Below, piece by piece: positions 33,560-44,484 of a DNA stretch of 64,000 nucleotides (its first letter is position 1; every line of letters begins with the position of its first letter). Origin of the DNA: Theropithecus gelada (taxonomy: Eukaryota; Chordata; Mammalia; Primates; Cercopithecidae); the NCBI RefSeq assembly GCF_003255815.1, contig NC_037686.1:57571888-57635887 (forward strand). The letters are read 5' to 3'. A program made the translations under genes and the position numbers. The notes beneath the pieces are model-generated. The model did no database searches, was not told the origin of the DNA, and saw only the letters and a list, made by a program, of their open reading frames with translations.

Positions 33560-34450
33560 GACGATTAGAACCCCTCTCAGGTTTGTCAAAGATCAGATGG
33601 CTGTAGATGTGTGGTATTATTTCTGAGGACTCTGTTCTGTTCCGTTGGTCTATATCTCTGTTTTGGTACCAGTACCATGCTGTTTTGGTTACTGTAGCCT
33701 TGTAGTATAGTTTGAAGTCAGGTAGCGTGATGCCTCCAGCTTTGTTCTTTTGACGTAGGATTGTCTTGGAGATGCGGGCTCTTTTTTGGTTCCATATGAA
33801 CTTTAAAGCAGTTTTTTCCAGTTCAAACCCACAGCCAATATCATACTGAATGGGCAAAAATTGGAAAAATTCTCTTTGAAAACTAGCACAAGACAGGGAT
33901 GCCCTCTCTTACCACTCCTATTCAACATAGTGTTGGAAGTTCTGGCTAGGGCAATCAGGCAAGAGAAAGAAATCAAGGGTATTCAGTTAGGAAAAGAAGA
34001 AGTCAAATTGTCCCTCTTTGCAGATGACATGATTGTATATTTAGAAAATCCCATTGTCTCAGCCCAAAATCTCCTTAAGCTGATAAGCAACTTCAGCAAA
34101 GTCTCAGGATACAAAATTAATGTGCAAAAATCACAAGCATTCGTATACACCAGTAACAGACAAACAGAGAGCCAAATCATGAATGAACTTCCATTCACAA
34201 TTGCTTCAAAGAGAATAAAATACCTAGGAATCCAACTTACAAGGGATGTAAAGGACCTCTTCAAGGAGAACTACAAACCACTGCTCAGTGAAATAAAAGA
34301 GGACACAAACAAATGGAAGAACATACCATGCTCATGGATAGGAAGAATCAATATCATGAAAATGGCCATACTGCCCAAGGTTATTTATAGATTCAATGCC
34401 ATCCCCATCAAGCTACCAATGAGTTTCTTCACAGAATTGGAAAAAAGCTT
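33560..34450 (-). mobile_element. Rearranged L1P ORF2 piece: internal inversion, no 3' end
   Basis: On the minus strand this reads an inverted ORF2 segment (34450-33829) and then a sense ORF2 segment (33828-33560). The two are adjacent in L1 ORF2 and share GAAYTGGAAAAAA at the break, as in twin priming. Unlike a normal insertion, the element stops inside ORF2 at CAAACCTGAGAGGGG with no 3' UTR, poly(A) or clear flanking duplication. It is little diverged, so it is young. Confidence 0.9.
33861..34446 (+). pseudogene. L1 ORF2p reverse-transcriptase fragment, open
   Basis: About 195 codons are open (ending at 34472 in flanking sequence). They encode the L1 RT palm region with the catalytic motif SLFADDMIVY (FADD form), preceded by TRQGCPLLPLLFNIV, and continue into the thumb (IKYLGIQLTRDVKDL; SWIGRINIMKMAILPKVIY). 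Only part of the ~1275-residue ORF2p is present, with no endonuclease or C-terminal domain and no promoter. It is a relic whose frame survives because the insertion is young. Confidence 0.88.
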
Positions 34451-34746
34451 TGTTTTAAACACATATTTTTAAGCAATAAAAGCTGCATGGAAAACTATTC
34501 CATTTCATATTTTTGAAGATATTTGTAGCCAAGATACTTTGCTGTTGTCTGTGGGCAACCTCTTTTTGAAGTCTGTAGTTAACTCTAATGTGCTCCTGTA
34601 ATCTGTTGTCTGTTGACTGAAGCCCAAACCTGCTGCTCTGCTCGGCATGTTTCTTCAACTTGATGTGATGCTATTTATCACTATTCTTTGAAGTTAAGTC
34701 TCTGTCTTTGTATTCTTTCTGTGTACCCAGGGATATGTTTGCACGT

Positions 34747-34783
<37 letters not shown>

Positions 34784-34792
34784 GAGAGAGAG
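34747..34792. repeat. (CA)n(GA)n compound microsatellite
   Basis: About 15 CA units followed by GAAAGAGAGAGAGAGG. Confidence 0.9.
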
Positions 34793-35649
34793 GACAGAGA
34801 ATGTCTACAATGTCTTTGTGAGTCTATCAGAAACAGTTTTTGTTTCATGGAAACATTATTTCCCTGATGTTTATATCAAGGCAAATAAAATAAGCACATA
34901 ATATTTAAATTCTACTTTTGTTTCTGAGAACATTACACCTTGTGCCTCTAAACTGAAATGTTTGATAAAGTCTATTTGCAAAAAAAAGTTCTCTAGTATT
35001 ATTATAGTTAATTACTGTGCATATTTTATTTAGCTTTTTCAAGACTCTATTATAAATTCTTAAATTTTAATTAGGTCCTCAGAGATATTCATTTGGCTCC
35101 TTTTAAATATATTTTGTCTTTAAAATGTTACACTTAAACTAATGGCCCCTTAAACCTTTATTTGTTGTTAAAAGTATTATTTATAATGTGGTTCAAAGAG
35201 TAAAATGCCAGATGGAAAGAACATTAATCCTTGCAAAACATTCTTACTCCTACATTTTTCTGGCAACAAAGAAGTTCCTTCAGTTTCTTGGAGATAAAGA
35301 TGTTCTCCATACGGAAACATAGCAATTGGGAGAATAAAATATTTTACGGAAATTATCTACATAGAAAAATGTTCTATGTATGCAATAAATTACATATAAC
35401 TTGCCTTAGACAAGCCCATTATACTCTAAATCAGTGTCTGAAATGCCTTTCCAATAGAAGCTCTAAGTGCAAATATTGTTGCACTTTACTTAAATCATAT
35501 TCTGAGCTTTCTTATCTCTTAAATTCTATCAGAAAGTTGTTTTTATAACTATTTATGTGACACACACTTTATTAGACTTTTGAAGTATCATAGTTCACCT
35601 TCACCTTGGTCGTGTGACCTTGGGAGAATATAATGGCAATGGTCCATAA

Positions 35650-35706
35650 CTATGTCTAGTTCTCTAGACATAGCTATGTCTAGAAATCTAGACATAGCTA
35701 TGTCTA
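35650..35706. repeat. 24-bp palindromic tandem repeat
   Basis: A perfect 22-bp palindrome, TCTAGACATAG joined to its complement CTATGTCTAGA (35663-35684), is followed 24 bp later by a second copy whose perfect core is 18 bp (35689-35706). A partial third copy (ACTATGTCTAG, 35649-35659) precedes them. Both strands can fold into cruciform stems. Confidence 0.9.
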
Positions 35707-37619
35707 ATTTATCTGGTTTTATGTATTACAAGTGTTCATTTTTCTTCTCCCGTACCAAGCTAGAATTTTTGTGCAATTTCAATACACAATATGTATAGCA
35801 GTATAAAGTGTTAATACCATGATAAAATTTAAAACAAATTATAATATGAATCTTCTAAGGAGATGGCTCTTAGGTAGCTATGTTCAAGTTAGAGCACCGC
35901 TAAAATATATTTCCTAACAAACATATCATGAAGGATTTGAACTTGATTAAAAACAGTATTCAGTTGCTCATATAATTTTAAATTTCTTCGAAGATGTCTG
36001 GCTAAAAGAATTTAGGCAGTGCTTAAATATGCCTAGAGAAGAATAGGGGGGAAAAACCAGTCAATGTGATTCATGTTAAACTATTATTGTGCATAATTCA
36101 TCCTTTGATTTAAATCTCTCACTGCCATAGCGCCAATCAGAGAAATCAAATTGGATTCCCTATTTGTCAGTTGGCTGGAATTTATTTGATTTATTATTAT
36201 CTTATATTGCTATACTATTACCTGAGATGTAGATGAAGGATTATGACTGCTGGACTTGCTGGTACACTTTTTCTTTTCCATCTTATTATTCTATCTAGTG
36301 ACCAATCTGCCTTTCAAATGTCATTCACTAGTGACCCACATTCCTTACAGTGATTTCTTCCTGAGTGACCACCGAACTATGAACAGTGAGATGCTCAGCA
36401 GAAGCTGTGACTTTGCTTTGAGACACTACTAAATTCCTTAATTTTCAACATGTTCTATCTCCAGTTAACAGAGTTGACCGTTCCCTTTATTGGATTCTGT
36501 CTTAATTTATGTTCCCTTGGAAGTACATCTTGAAATAAAGATTGAATTGTTTATTTTGTAATATAACTTATTTTGTAGATGATCTTGGGAAACACCAGTA
36601 GGATAGTGAACAAGGTAGAAAGGGAATGGAAATGAGCAAACACAGACCATGCAGAGTTCTTCAACAAGCAACTTATTCATGTAAGTGGAGAGTGGTCTTG
36701 GTAGTGTAAAACTTGTACATTGGAGTTATTCTGCCCAACGTTTGAGGGAGGTGGAGGGAGCTGGGGTTCATACACAGGAGGAAGTCTTGTGAGTCATTGG
36801 GTAATACTCGCTCCTGGGATGACATCAAATCCTGGGAACTTCAAGCTGATCTCCAGGTGGCAAAGCCAGATTGGGTTCCAGAAAAATTTCTCAAGTAGTT
36901 GATGTCAGACATATGCATATCGACATGCAGAGTGTGAATGCAAATGAGTAGGACACTGTCAACTGCTACAGTTTCCACTTTGGTTTTTCTGGCATTTTCT
37001 TTCCTTTCTAAACTCTATCGTCTGTTATAGTCACAATAACATGGTACGCCTTTGCTTGTATGTTCATCTCTCCCTGTGTATTAGCAGTCCATCCTAATAA
37101 TGATCTTATCATCTGGAATATAATTGAATATTGCAATTGAGAATAAAATAAATTATCCAGATTATTTCAGTGAATATAAGTCTGGTTGATTAAGAGAGAA
37201 AAATAATTATAGATGCTGTGATATCCCCACACCAACTTCTTGTAACAATGAGATGAGTGAAACTTTAATGAAATAGTGTTATCATCAAAGACCTGCCAAC
37301 CTAAAATTATCTATTTTGCTGAATTGTCATTAAATAAATGAAGAAGCCAAAATAAAGATTTTTTTTTTTAATACAAAGACTAAATCCCTTATTCCCTCAG
37401 AGAGTTTGTAGGTTTGGTTCCAAAAAGCCATGGTAAAGTGAATATTGCAATAAAACAAGTCACACAAATTTCTTGGTTTCCCAGTGTATATAAAAGTTAT
37501 GCTTACATGATACTATAGTCTATAAATGTGCTATAACATTATGTCTAAAAAAGCACATGCCTTAATTAAAAACTACTTTTTACCAAAAAATGCTAACAAT
37601 CATCTCAGCCTTCAGAGAG

Positions 37620-38481
37620 TCATAAAAATGTTTTGCTGGGAAAATCTTTCCTTAATGTTGATGGCTGCTGACTGATCAGGGTGGTGGTTGCTGAAGCTTG
37701 AGATAACTGGCAATTTTTTAAAATAAGACAATGATGAGCTTGTTGCATTCTTTCACAAAAGATTTCTCTGTAGTACATGATGTTTTTTGATAGCATTTTA
37801 CCCACAGTAGACCTTTTTTGAATGCTAGAGTAAATCTTCTTAAAAGCTGCTGCTGCTTTATCAACTAATTTTGTGTAGTATTCTAAATCCTTTGTTGTCA
37901 TTTCAACAATGTTCACAGCAACTTCACTAGGAGTAGATTCTGTCTCAAGAAACAACTTTCATTGCTTATCTGTAGGTAGCAACTCTTCATCCATGAATGT
38001 TTTATCATGAAATTGCAGTAATTCAGTCACATATTCAAGCTCCACTTCTAATTGTAGTTATCTTACTATTCCCACTACATCTTCCACTGAATTACTGAAC
38101 CTCTTAAAGTCATTCATGAGGGTTGGAATCAACTTCTTGTTCATGTTGATATTTTGATCTCCTCCTATGTTTCACAAATGATGTTAAGGACATCTAGAAT
38201 GGTGAATTTTTTTCAGAAGCCTATCAATTTATTTTGGCCAGATTCATTAGAGGAATCACTATAGCAGCTGTAGTCTTACAGAATGTATTTCTTAAATCAT
38301 AAGACTTGAAAGTCAAAATTACTCCTTGTTCCATTGGCTGCAGAATGGATGTTATATTAGCAGGCATGAAAAATAGCATGAAACTCCTTACCTTCAGAGA
38401 TCCTGGGTAACCAGGTGCGTTGTCAATGAACAGTAACATTTTGAAAGAAATATTTTTTTTCTGACCAGTAGGTCTCAACAA
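37620..38481 (-). pseudogene. Tigger1 transposase remnant
   Basis: Minus-strand pieces encode the DDE region (FKMLLFIDNAPGYPG, with the family's catalytic Asp before NA; NITSILQPMEQGVI) and the C-terminal part (EVAVNIVEMTTKDLEYYTKL; STVGKMLSKNI). Stops and frameshifts separate them. It is better preserved than the copy at 18.4-19.7 kb. Confidence 0.85.
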
Positions 38482-38756
38482 TGGGCTTAAAATATGTATT
38501 AAACCATGCTATGAACAGATATGTTATCATCCAGACCTTGTTTTTCCATTTATAGAGCACAAAGGTGATTTAGCATCATTCCTAAGGGCTCTACAATTTT
38601 TAGAATGATAATTGAGCATTGCCTTCAACTTAAGTCACAAACTGCATTAGCTCCTAACAAGAGAGTCGGTTTGTCCTGTGAAGCCTTAAAGTCAGTCATT
38701 AGCTTCTCTCTTGCTATGAAGTCCTAGATGGCATCTTCCATTACAAGACTGTTTTT

Positions 38757-39053
38757 GTTTTTGTTTTGAGATGGAGTCTTGTTCTGTTACCCGGGCTAGA
38801 ATGCAATGATACTATCTCAGCTCACTGCAAACTCTACCTACTGGGTTCAAGGGATTTTCCTGCCTCAGCCTCCCAAGTAGCTGGGATTGCAGACATGCAC
38901 CTCCATGCCCGGCTAATTTTTGTATTTTTAGTAGAGACGGGGTTTCACCACGTTGGCCAGGCTGATCAATCTCGAACTCCTGACCTCAGGTGACCCACCC
39001 TCCTCAGTCTCCCAAAGTGCTAGGATTACAGGTGTGAGACACCACACCTGGCC
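38757..39053 (-). mobile_element. AluSx inside Tigger1
   Basis: Full-length antisense Alu (TTTTGAGATGGAGTCTTGTT to GAGACACCACACCTGGCC). Flanking duplication AAGACTGTTTTGTTT (39054-39068) has a matching left copy at 38745-38760 with one extra T. Confidence 0.93.
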
Positions 39054-40030
39054 AAGACTGTTTTGTTTACACTGAAAATCTCTTATTTAATGTAGCCTCC
39101 ATCACCACTTATCTTGGCTAGATCTTCTGGATAACTTGCTGCAGCTTCTACATCAGCACTTGCTGCTTCACCTTGCACATTTATGTTATGGAGGTGGCTT
39201 ATTTCCCTAACCCTTATGAACTAACCTCTGCTACACTCTCAAACTTTTCTTCTGAGCTTCCTCACTTATCCCAGCCTTCATAGAATTGAAGAGAGCTAGG
39301 TCTATGCTATAGATTAGGCTTTGACTTAACAGAATATTATAGCTGGTCTGAACTATCTAGACCACTAAAACTTTCTCCATTACCAGTAATGAGACCGTTT
39401 TGCTTTCTTATGATTCATGTGTTCACAGGAATAGATATTTTGATTATCTTCAAGAACTTTTCCTTTTCATGTGCAGCTTGGCTAACTGACATAAGAGGTC
39501 TAGCTTTCGGCCTATCTGAGGTTTGACCTGACTTCCTCACTAAGCATAATCATTTCGAGCTTTTGTTTTAAAGTGAGAGGTATGGGATTCTTTCACTGAA
39601 ACACTTAGAGGTCATTGAAGATTTATTAATTGGCCTAATTTCAATGTTCTTGTGTCTCAGGGAATAGGGATACCCAGGGAGAGGTAGAGAGATGGGGAAA
39701 TGGCTAGTTACTGGAGCAGTCAGAACACATACAACATTCATCCATTACGTTTACAGTCTTATATGGGTGCTGTTTATGACCCCAGAACAATTATAATAGT
39801 AACATCAAAGATCATGGGTTATAAATTACCATAACATATATAATAATAAAAAAAGTTTGAAGTATTGCAAGAATTATCCAAATGTGACTCAGAGACATGA
39901 AATGAACACATACTTTTGGAAAACTGGCACCAATAGACTTGTTTGACATAGAACTGCTACAAATCTTCAATTTGTAAAATACACAATATCTGTAAAGCAC
40001 AATAAAGCAAAGTACAATAAAATACTTCAT

Positions 40031-40293
40031 TTTTATCTCTCTCATTTTATTAAATCTCTCTCTCTATATAAGATATATATGAAATAATATATACTTATGT
40101 ACAAATTCATATAAAATATATAATATATGCAAAATAATTATACATTTTAATAAAATAGATGTATTAAATTCCCTTCTAAATATGTACATATTTAGAGACA
40201 GATACATATAGATAGACATAGCTCTCTCTATATATTACATATGTGTATATATAGATATATAAACGTTTATATATATGAACAAGAATATATATC
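40031..40293. repeat. AT-rich impure microsatellite
   Basis: Mixed (CT)n, (TA)n and ATAG/ATAC motifs (for example 40054-40080 and 40240-40290). Confidence 0.8.
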
Positions 40294-40417
40294 GTTTCTT
40301 CTGAATGTCTTCACTTCTCTCAGTCTTAATAGAATTGCAGAGAATTAAGGCGATGCTATGGATTAGGCATTGACTTAAAGGAATGTTGCAACTGGTCTAG
40401 ATAGCTGATGAAACCAG
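40294..40417 (-). mobile_element. Isolated Tigger1 internal fragment
   Basis: About 120 bp matches the Tigger1 segment at 39246-39376 in the same orientation: TTCTTCTGAATGTCTTCACT, AATAGAATTGCAGAGA, GATGCTATGGATTAGGCATT GACTTAAA, and AACTGGTCTAGA. It is an internal piece without ends, and AT microsatellites lie on both sides. Confidence 0.8.
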
Positions 40418-40462
40418 CCTCTCTCTATATATATAGATATAGATATAGATATAGAGATTTAT
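40418..40462. repeat. (CT)n(TATAGA)n microsatellite
   Basis: CTCTCTCTATATATATAG followed by repeated ATATAG units. Confidence 0.85.
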
Positions 40463-40640
40463 AGATACACACATGTATTTCATGAATACGAATAACAATT
40501 GTATCTAAAATATTAATAATAACAATTTTATTTACAATATGATGTGAAACTTCTAACTAACATTAATATTTTCTAACTATTATCCAATTTCTTGGTGTAG
40601 TTGGTAAACCCTGCTTGTCTTTTATTTTCTGTGAAAGCGA

Positions 40641-40880
40641 GAGCTGAACAATGAGAACACATGGACAAGAGAGGGGAACAACACACACTGGGGCCTGTTG
40701 GAGGGTGGGGTTGGGAAAGAGACCACTGGAAAAAATAGCTAATGCATGCTGGGCTAGATGATAGGCTGATAGGTGCAGCAAACCATTATGGCACACATTT
40801 ACCTGTGTAATAAACTGTACATCCTGCACGTGTACTCCAGAACTTAAAAACTGAAATTAATAAAAAACAAACAAACAAAC
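40641..40880 (+). mobile_element. L1P 3' UTR, strongly 5'-truncated
   Basis: Sense L1 3' end: AACAATGAGAACACATGGAC, CACACACTGGGGCCTGTTGG, AGCTAATGCATGCTGGGCTA, GTACTCCAGAACTTAAAAAC and an (AAAC)n-modified tail. Confidence 0.9.
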
Positions 40881-40984
40881 AAGACTTGGAATTTTTAACA
40901 ATTTTGCACCCTGTTGAAATATTTTTGGCAAAATTAAAACAGCAAAATGTTTCTTCATAAAATGGATACAACATCTGCCACATA

Positions 40985-41960
40985 TAATGGGAATAAAATA
41001 AAATATATTAAGATTAGTAATTACAAAATGAAAAGAGGAACACAAGTAGTAAAGAAAAGCAATTGTTAGCAGTAAAGCCAACTAAAATGGCAGAAATAAA
41101 TCCAAATGTATCAATGACGATGATTGTAAATGAATTAACCTTACCTAGTAAAGGATGGACTACTAAAATCTGGGAAAAAGACCCCAACTGTGTAAAAATA
41201 CACTTTTTAAGAGTAACACTAAAATATGATGATTAGAAATGACTGTAAGAAATGGTGGAAAATCTTAACCACTCTAACACAAATTAAAAGAGGGTTGATG
41301 TAGTGTAGTTAAAATAGAATAAAATAAAGTTAAGGCAAAGCATGTTGATAGCAGTAAAATGGTAGTTATGATATCCTTCATGATAAGCTTTGTGCTGAAA
41401 TAAAAATGAATCCCCAAATTTCCACAGGTTGGAAGAACTCAGCAAAGATTTATTTCTTGCTGACTCTACAGACCCAATGTGTGTTGGCTGAGAAGATAAG
41501 TTCGCTCAGGTAGTAAGGTTCATTCTAATGAATTATGCTGCTGCATTCAGCACTCGATGCCAGCATTTGTTTCAATAGTGGAGGAGAACACAGGGAATCA
41601 TGCACCAGCTATAAACATTTCCACGCAGAAGTGAAATGTGTCACATTTTTCTTATTTGGTTGGCTAAAGCAAGTCATATTTAAGAAAGCAGAAAAGCACA
41701 TTTTCAAATGGCTAGCAGAAGTTAATAACCAGCTATTTGATGAGCACAGTTGTCTATCACAGTTGCATATTAATAAAAAATACAGTCACAGAGATAAAGC
41801 AATCGTGAATATTTTTTGACATCAGATAGCATCAAAATCTATTAAGCAAATTGGACATTAATAAGCAGAAGTGAACAAAACCAGAAACAAAAAGGGTGGA
41901 TTTCGGTAGCTTTTCACAGAAACTAACAGATCAAATAGACAAAATTAAATATAGAAAATG
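40985..41960 (+). mobile_element. Ancient L1M ORF2 5' part, split by another repeat
   Basis: Sense ORF2 endonuclease-region sequence at 40985-41384 (GGCAGAAATAAATCCAAATG TATCAATGA, TACCTAGTAAAGGATGGACT) resumes at about 41757-41960 (AGTTGCATATTAATAAAAAA TACAGTCAC, CTAACAGATCAAATAGACAA AATTAAA). The gap is filled by 41385-41756. Dead and diverged. Confidence 0.6.
41385..41756. mobile_element. Old LTR-like repeat, family not identified
   Basis: It interrupts the L1M, so it is probably an insertion. The block GAAGTGAAATGTGTCACATT and TTGGTTGGCTAAAGCAAGTC ATA has a familiar mammalian-repeat pattern, but I cannot name the family with confidence. Confidence 0.4.
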
Positions 41961-42112
41961 TGAAAAATAACATAAACATACTATGTCATAATACAGTATA
42001 ACATATATCACATAACAATAAAACCTTGCTCTGACACTTGCGACAAGTTCCTCGCACATTCCTTCGCCCTTCAGCCTCAAGTGATAAAAGTGGGCAGAAT
42101 ACAGTGAACTGA

Positions 42113-42880
42113 GTGTTGTGGAGTATATTGTGTTCCCCTGAAAGATATGTTCACGCCCTAATGCACAATTTCTGTGAATGTGACATGACTTGAAAGTGGC
42201 CTTTCCAGATGTAATCAAGTTAAGATGAGGTTATGATGGATTAGACTGGGCCCCAATCCAATAGGATTGCTTAAAATAGAGGCAAAGAGATGCAGATGTG
42301 CACACAGGGACAATGCCATGTAATGAGGACAGAGACTGGAGCCACACATTCTCAAGCCAGGGATGTCAAGCATTGCCAGCCATCGCCCACAGGTAGAAGA
42401 GAGGCACAGAACAGATTTTTTCTCAGGTCCTCCAGGAGCACCAATTCTGCAGGCACCTGGATTTTAGAAGTTTAGTCTTTATAAATGTGAGGTAATAAGT
42501 TTCTGTTGTTTTCTTTCTTCTTCATTATTTTTTAGATTGTTATGCATACATAATAGTTGTGCATATTTATTGGGTAGATGTCATATTTTGAAGCAATCAT
42601 GAAATGTGTAATGTTCAAATCTGGGTAACTGAGATTATTCTTTGCCTCAAACATTTATGTTTACTTTGTGTGGGGAACATTCCAATCGTCTCTTCTATTT
42701 ATTTTGAAATATATAATAAATTATTGTTGACTAATGTTGCCCTATCATGTTATCAAACACTAGATCTTACTTCTTCTATCTAACTGTATTTTTGTACCCA
42801 TAAAACAAACCCTTTTCATTCCCTCTCTCTGTCTTAAGAGTTTGTACTGTTTGATGCCAGTCCTAACAAACTCAGTGTAA
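42113..42880 (+). mobile_element. MLT1-type LTR, split by an L1 tail
   Basis: The left part (42113-42520) has GTGTTCCCCTGAAAGATATG, CCAGATGTAATCAAGTTAAG ATGAGG, GGGCCCCAATCCAATAGGAT and AATAAGTTTCTGTTGTT. The right part (42830-42880) has TTAAGAGTTTGTACTG and CCAGTCCTAACAAACTCA. The break lies in the LTR 3' end. Confidence 0.8.
42521..42829 (-). mobile_element. L1 3' end (L1PB/L1MA-type) inside the MLT1
   Basis: Antisense L1 3' UTR: TGCATATTTATTGGGTAGAT, AATGTGTAATGTTCAAATCT GGGTAA, GTGGGGAACATTCCAATCGT, AATAAATTATTGTTGACTAA TGTTGCCC. Removing it rejoins the MLT1 sequence. Confidence 0.82.
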
Positions 42881-43380
42881 GGGAGATTTCTGTAAACCAG
42901 ACCTGAAAGAAACACGCCACCATCCTTCACATTCTACTGACTGAGTCTTCCACCACTTCTAACTGCAGTGCAGATTGGGAAATGGCATCTAGCCACATTC
43001 TAGGGGGAAGAGGAGATGTCTTTGACAAATAACCAGTCAATTTATGTCATGAAAATTTAAAACAAAAAACAAATAGCAGAGCTCGTTGAATAACTCAACA
43101 GTAAAGGGAAAATCAAAATGTAAATTTTAAGTTATTTTATAACTATTTTATAATGAAAACATTACAAATAACTACTTGTCTTTGGTTCCTGATTTAGAGG
43201 TATGTTATTCTTACATACATTTATTAATGAATTAGCAATAGAAATGGATTAAGCTTCCAACTCTGAAACATCATTAGAAGAGTAAATAGAAAACTAAGAA
43301 TCAGAGAGCATTAGAGAAACTGATAAAATATTTAAGACTGCAATTAGTCAAAGTAAATAATGATACATTTACAATAATCA
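42881..43380. other. Unassigned sequence
   Basis: No gene. The part at 42895-43050 has the feel of an old LTR end (TCTAGGGGGAAGAGGAGATG) but was not identified. Confidence 0.35.
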
Positions 43381-43510
43381 TTTAATCATTATAATAACAT
43401 ATATAGTAATCATTTATATATGTATGTGTGTATGTAGTTAGTTATACTTATATATGATTATACATATATATGTTTTTGTGTGTGTATATATATAATATAA
43501 ATTGTATAAT
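43381..43510. repeat. AT-rich microsatellite
   Basis: Mixed ATATA, TGTGTA and ATAATC motifs, with tandem near-copies of CATTTAATCATT / TAATCATTTATA at its left edge. Confidence 0.75.
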
Positions 43511-43566
43511 TACTTAGTTTAACTAAATAATCTTATACATATTAAACAATCAAGAATTTTATTTCC

Positions 43567-43879
43567 GGCCGGGCACCGTGGCTGGTGCCTGTAATCCCAG
43601 CACTTTGGGAGAACAAGGCAGGTGGATCACTTGAGGTCAGGAGTTCCAGACCAGCCTGGCCAACATGGTAAAACCCCGTCTCTACTGAAAATACAAAAAT
43701 TAGCCAGGTATGGTGGCAGGTGCCTGTAATCCCAGCTAATTGGGAGGTGTGAGCAGGAGAATTGCTTGAACTGGGGAGGCAGAGGCTGCAGTGAGCCGAG
43801 ATCACACCACTGCACGCCAGCCTGGGTGACAGAGCAAGACTCCATCTCAAAATATAAACAAAATAAATAAAAAATTATG
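43567..43879 (+). mobile_element. AluS
   Basis: Full-length sense Alu (GGCCGGGCACCGTGGCTGGT to ACAGAGCAAGACTCCATCTC) with a tail degraded to AAAATATAAACAAAATAAAT. Flanks share ATAATTTTATTTC-like sequence (43552-43565, 43880-43893, imperfect). Confidence 0.92.
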
Positions 43880-44168
43880 AATAATTTTATTTCTTATAAA
43901 ATCCTCTTTTAATCTTAAATTTTTAAATGTAAAATTAAGGTATCTTTGAAGAGGTTTTACAAGGCTTATTCACAGGGGAAAATTGTTCTTTTTACTGGAA
44001 ATTACAAATAATTCTACTTATAATTTGATACGGCATATTTTTACTGTAAAGTGGGCTATTGGAGAGAATGAAGTCATAGATATGTGTATACCATGCAATC
44101 ATTACACTTCATTATCTGTAAATAAGTATAGGCACTGGTGCATCTGCAGTCTTAAGTATTAAGCTTTT

Positions 44169-44469
44169 TTTTTTTTTTTTTTTTTTTATTAATACAGAGT
44201 CTCGCTCTGTCGCCCAGGCTGGAGTGCAGTGGCGCGATCTCGGCTCACTGCAAGCTCCGCCTCCCGGGTTCCCGCCATTCTCCTGCCTCAGCCTCCCGAG
44301 TAGCTGGGACTACAGACGCCGCCACCGTGCCCGGCTAATTTTTTGTATTTTTAGTAGAGACGGGGTTTCACCGTTTTAGCCAGGATGGTCTCAATCTCCA
44401 GACCTCGTGATCCGCCCGCCTGGGCCTCCCAAAGTGCTGGGATTACAGGCGTGAGCCACCGCGCCCGGC
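44169..44469 (-). mobile_element. AluY
   Basis: Antisense AluY with CGCGATCTCGGCTCACTGCA AGCTCCGCC. Perfect 15-bp duplication AAGTATTAAGCTTTT at 44154-44168 and 44470-44484. Lacks the AluYR diagnostic bases, so it may predate or parallel that lineage. Confidence 0.94.
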
Positions 44470-44484
44470 AAGTATTAAGCTTTT

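Larger units (their letters stand above)
34451..37387. other. Repeat-poor sequence
   Basis: No gene and no confident interspersed repeat over 2.9 kb. It holds a (CA)n(GA)n tract (34747-34792), a palindromic tandem (35650-35706), and a less AT-rich block at 36700-36900 whose 60-codon open frame has no recognisable domain. The block may be part of an unrecognised old LTR. Confidence 0.4.
37388..40030 (-). mobile_element. Tigger1 DNA transposon, nearly full length
   Basis: Both terminal regions are recognisable: the 3' end at left (GTTTGGTTCCAAAAAGCCAT, GTGAATATTGCAATAAAACA AGTCAC) and the 5' end at right (CAATTTGTAAAATACACAAT, TAAAGCACAATAAAGCAAAG TACAATAAAA). Without the Alu at 38757-39053 its length (~2.3 kb) approaches the ~2.4-kb family consensus. 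Transposase segments are on the minus strand (37620-37955, 38224-38481), broken by stops. Tigger1 is a pogo-class element shared by primates and other placental mammals. Confidence 0.92.

Noticed and set aside
33861..34472. Longest open frame (203 codons) as a host gene
   Set aside because: It is L1 ORF2 reverse-transcriptase sequence within a truncated, inverted fragment; the frame is open only because the insertion is young.
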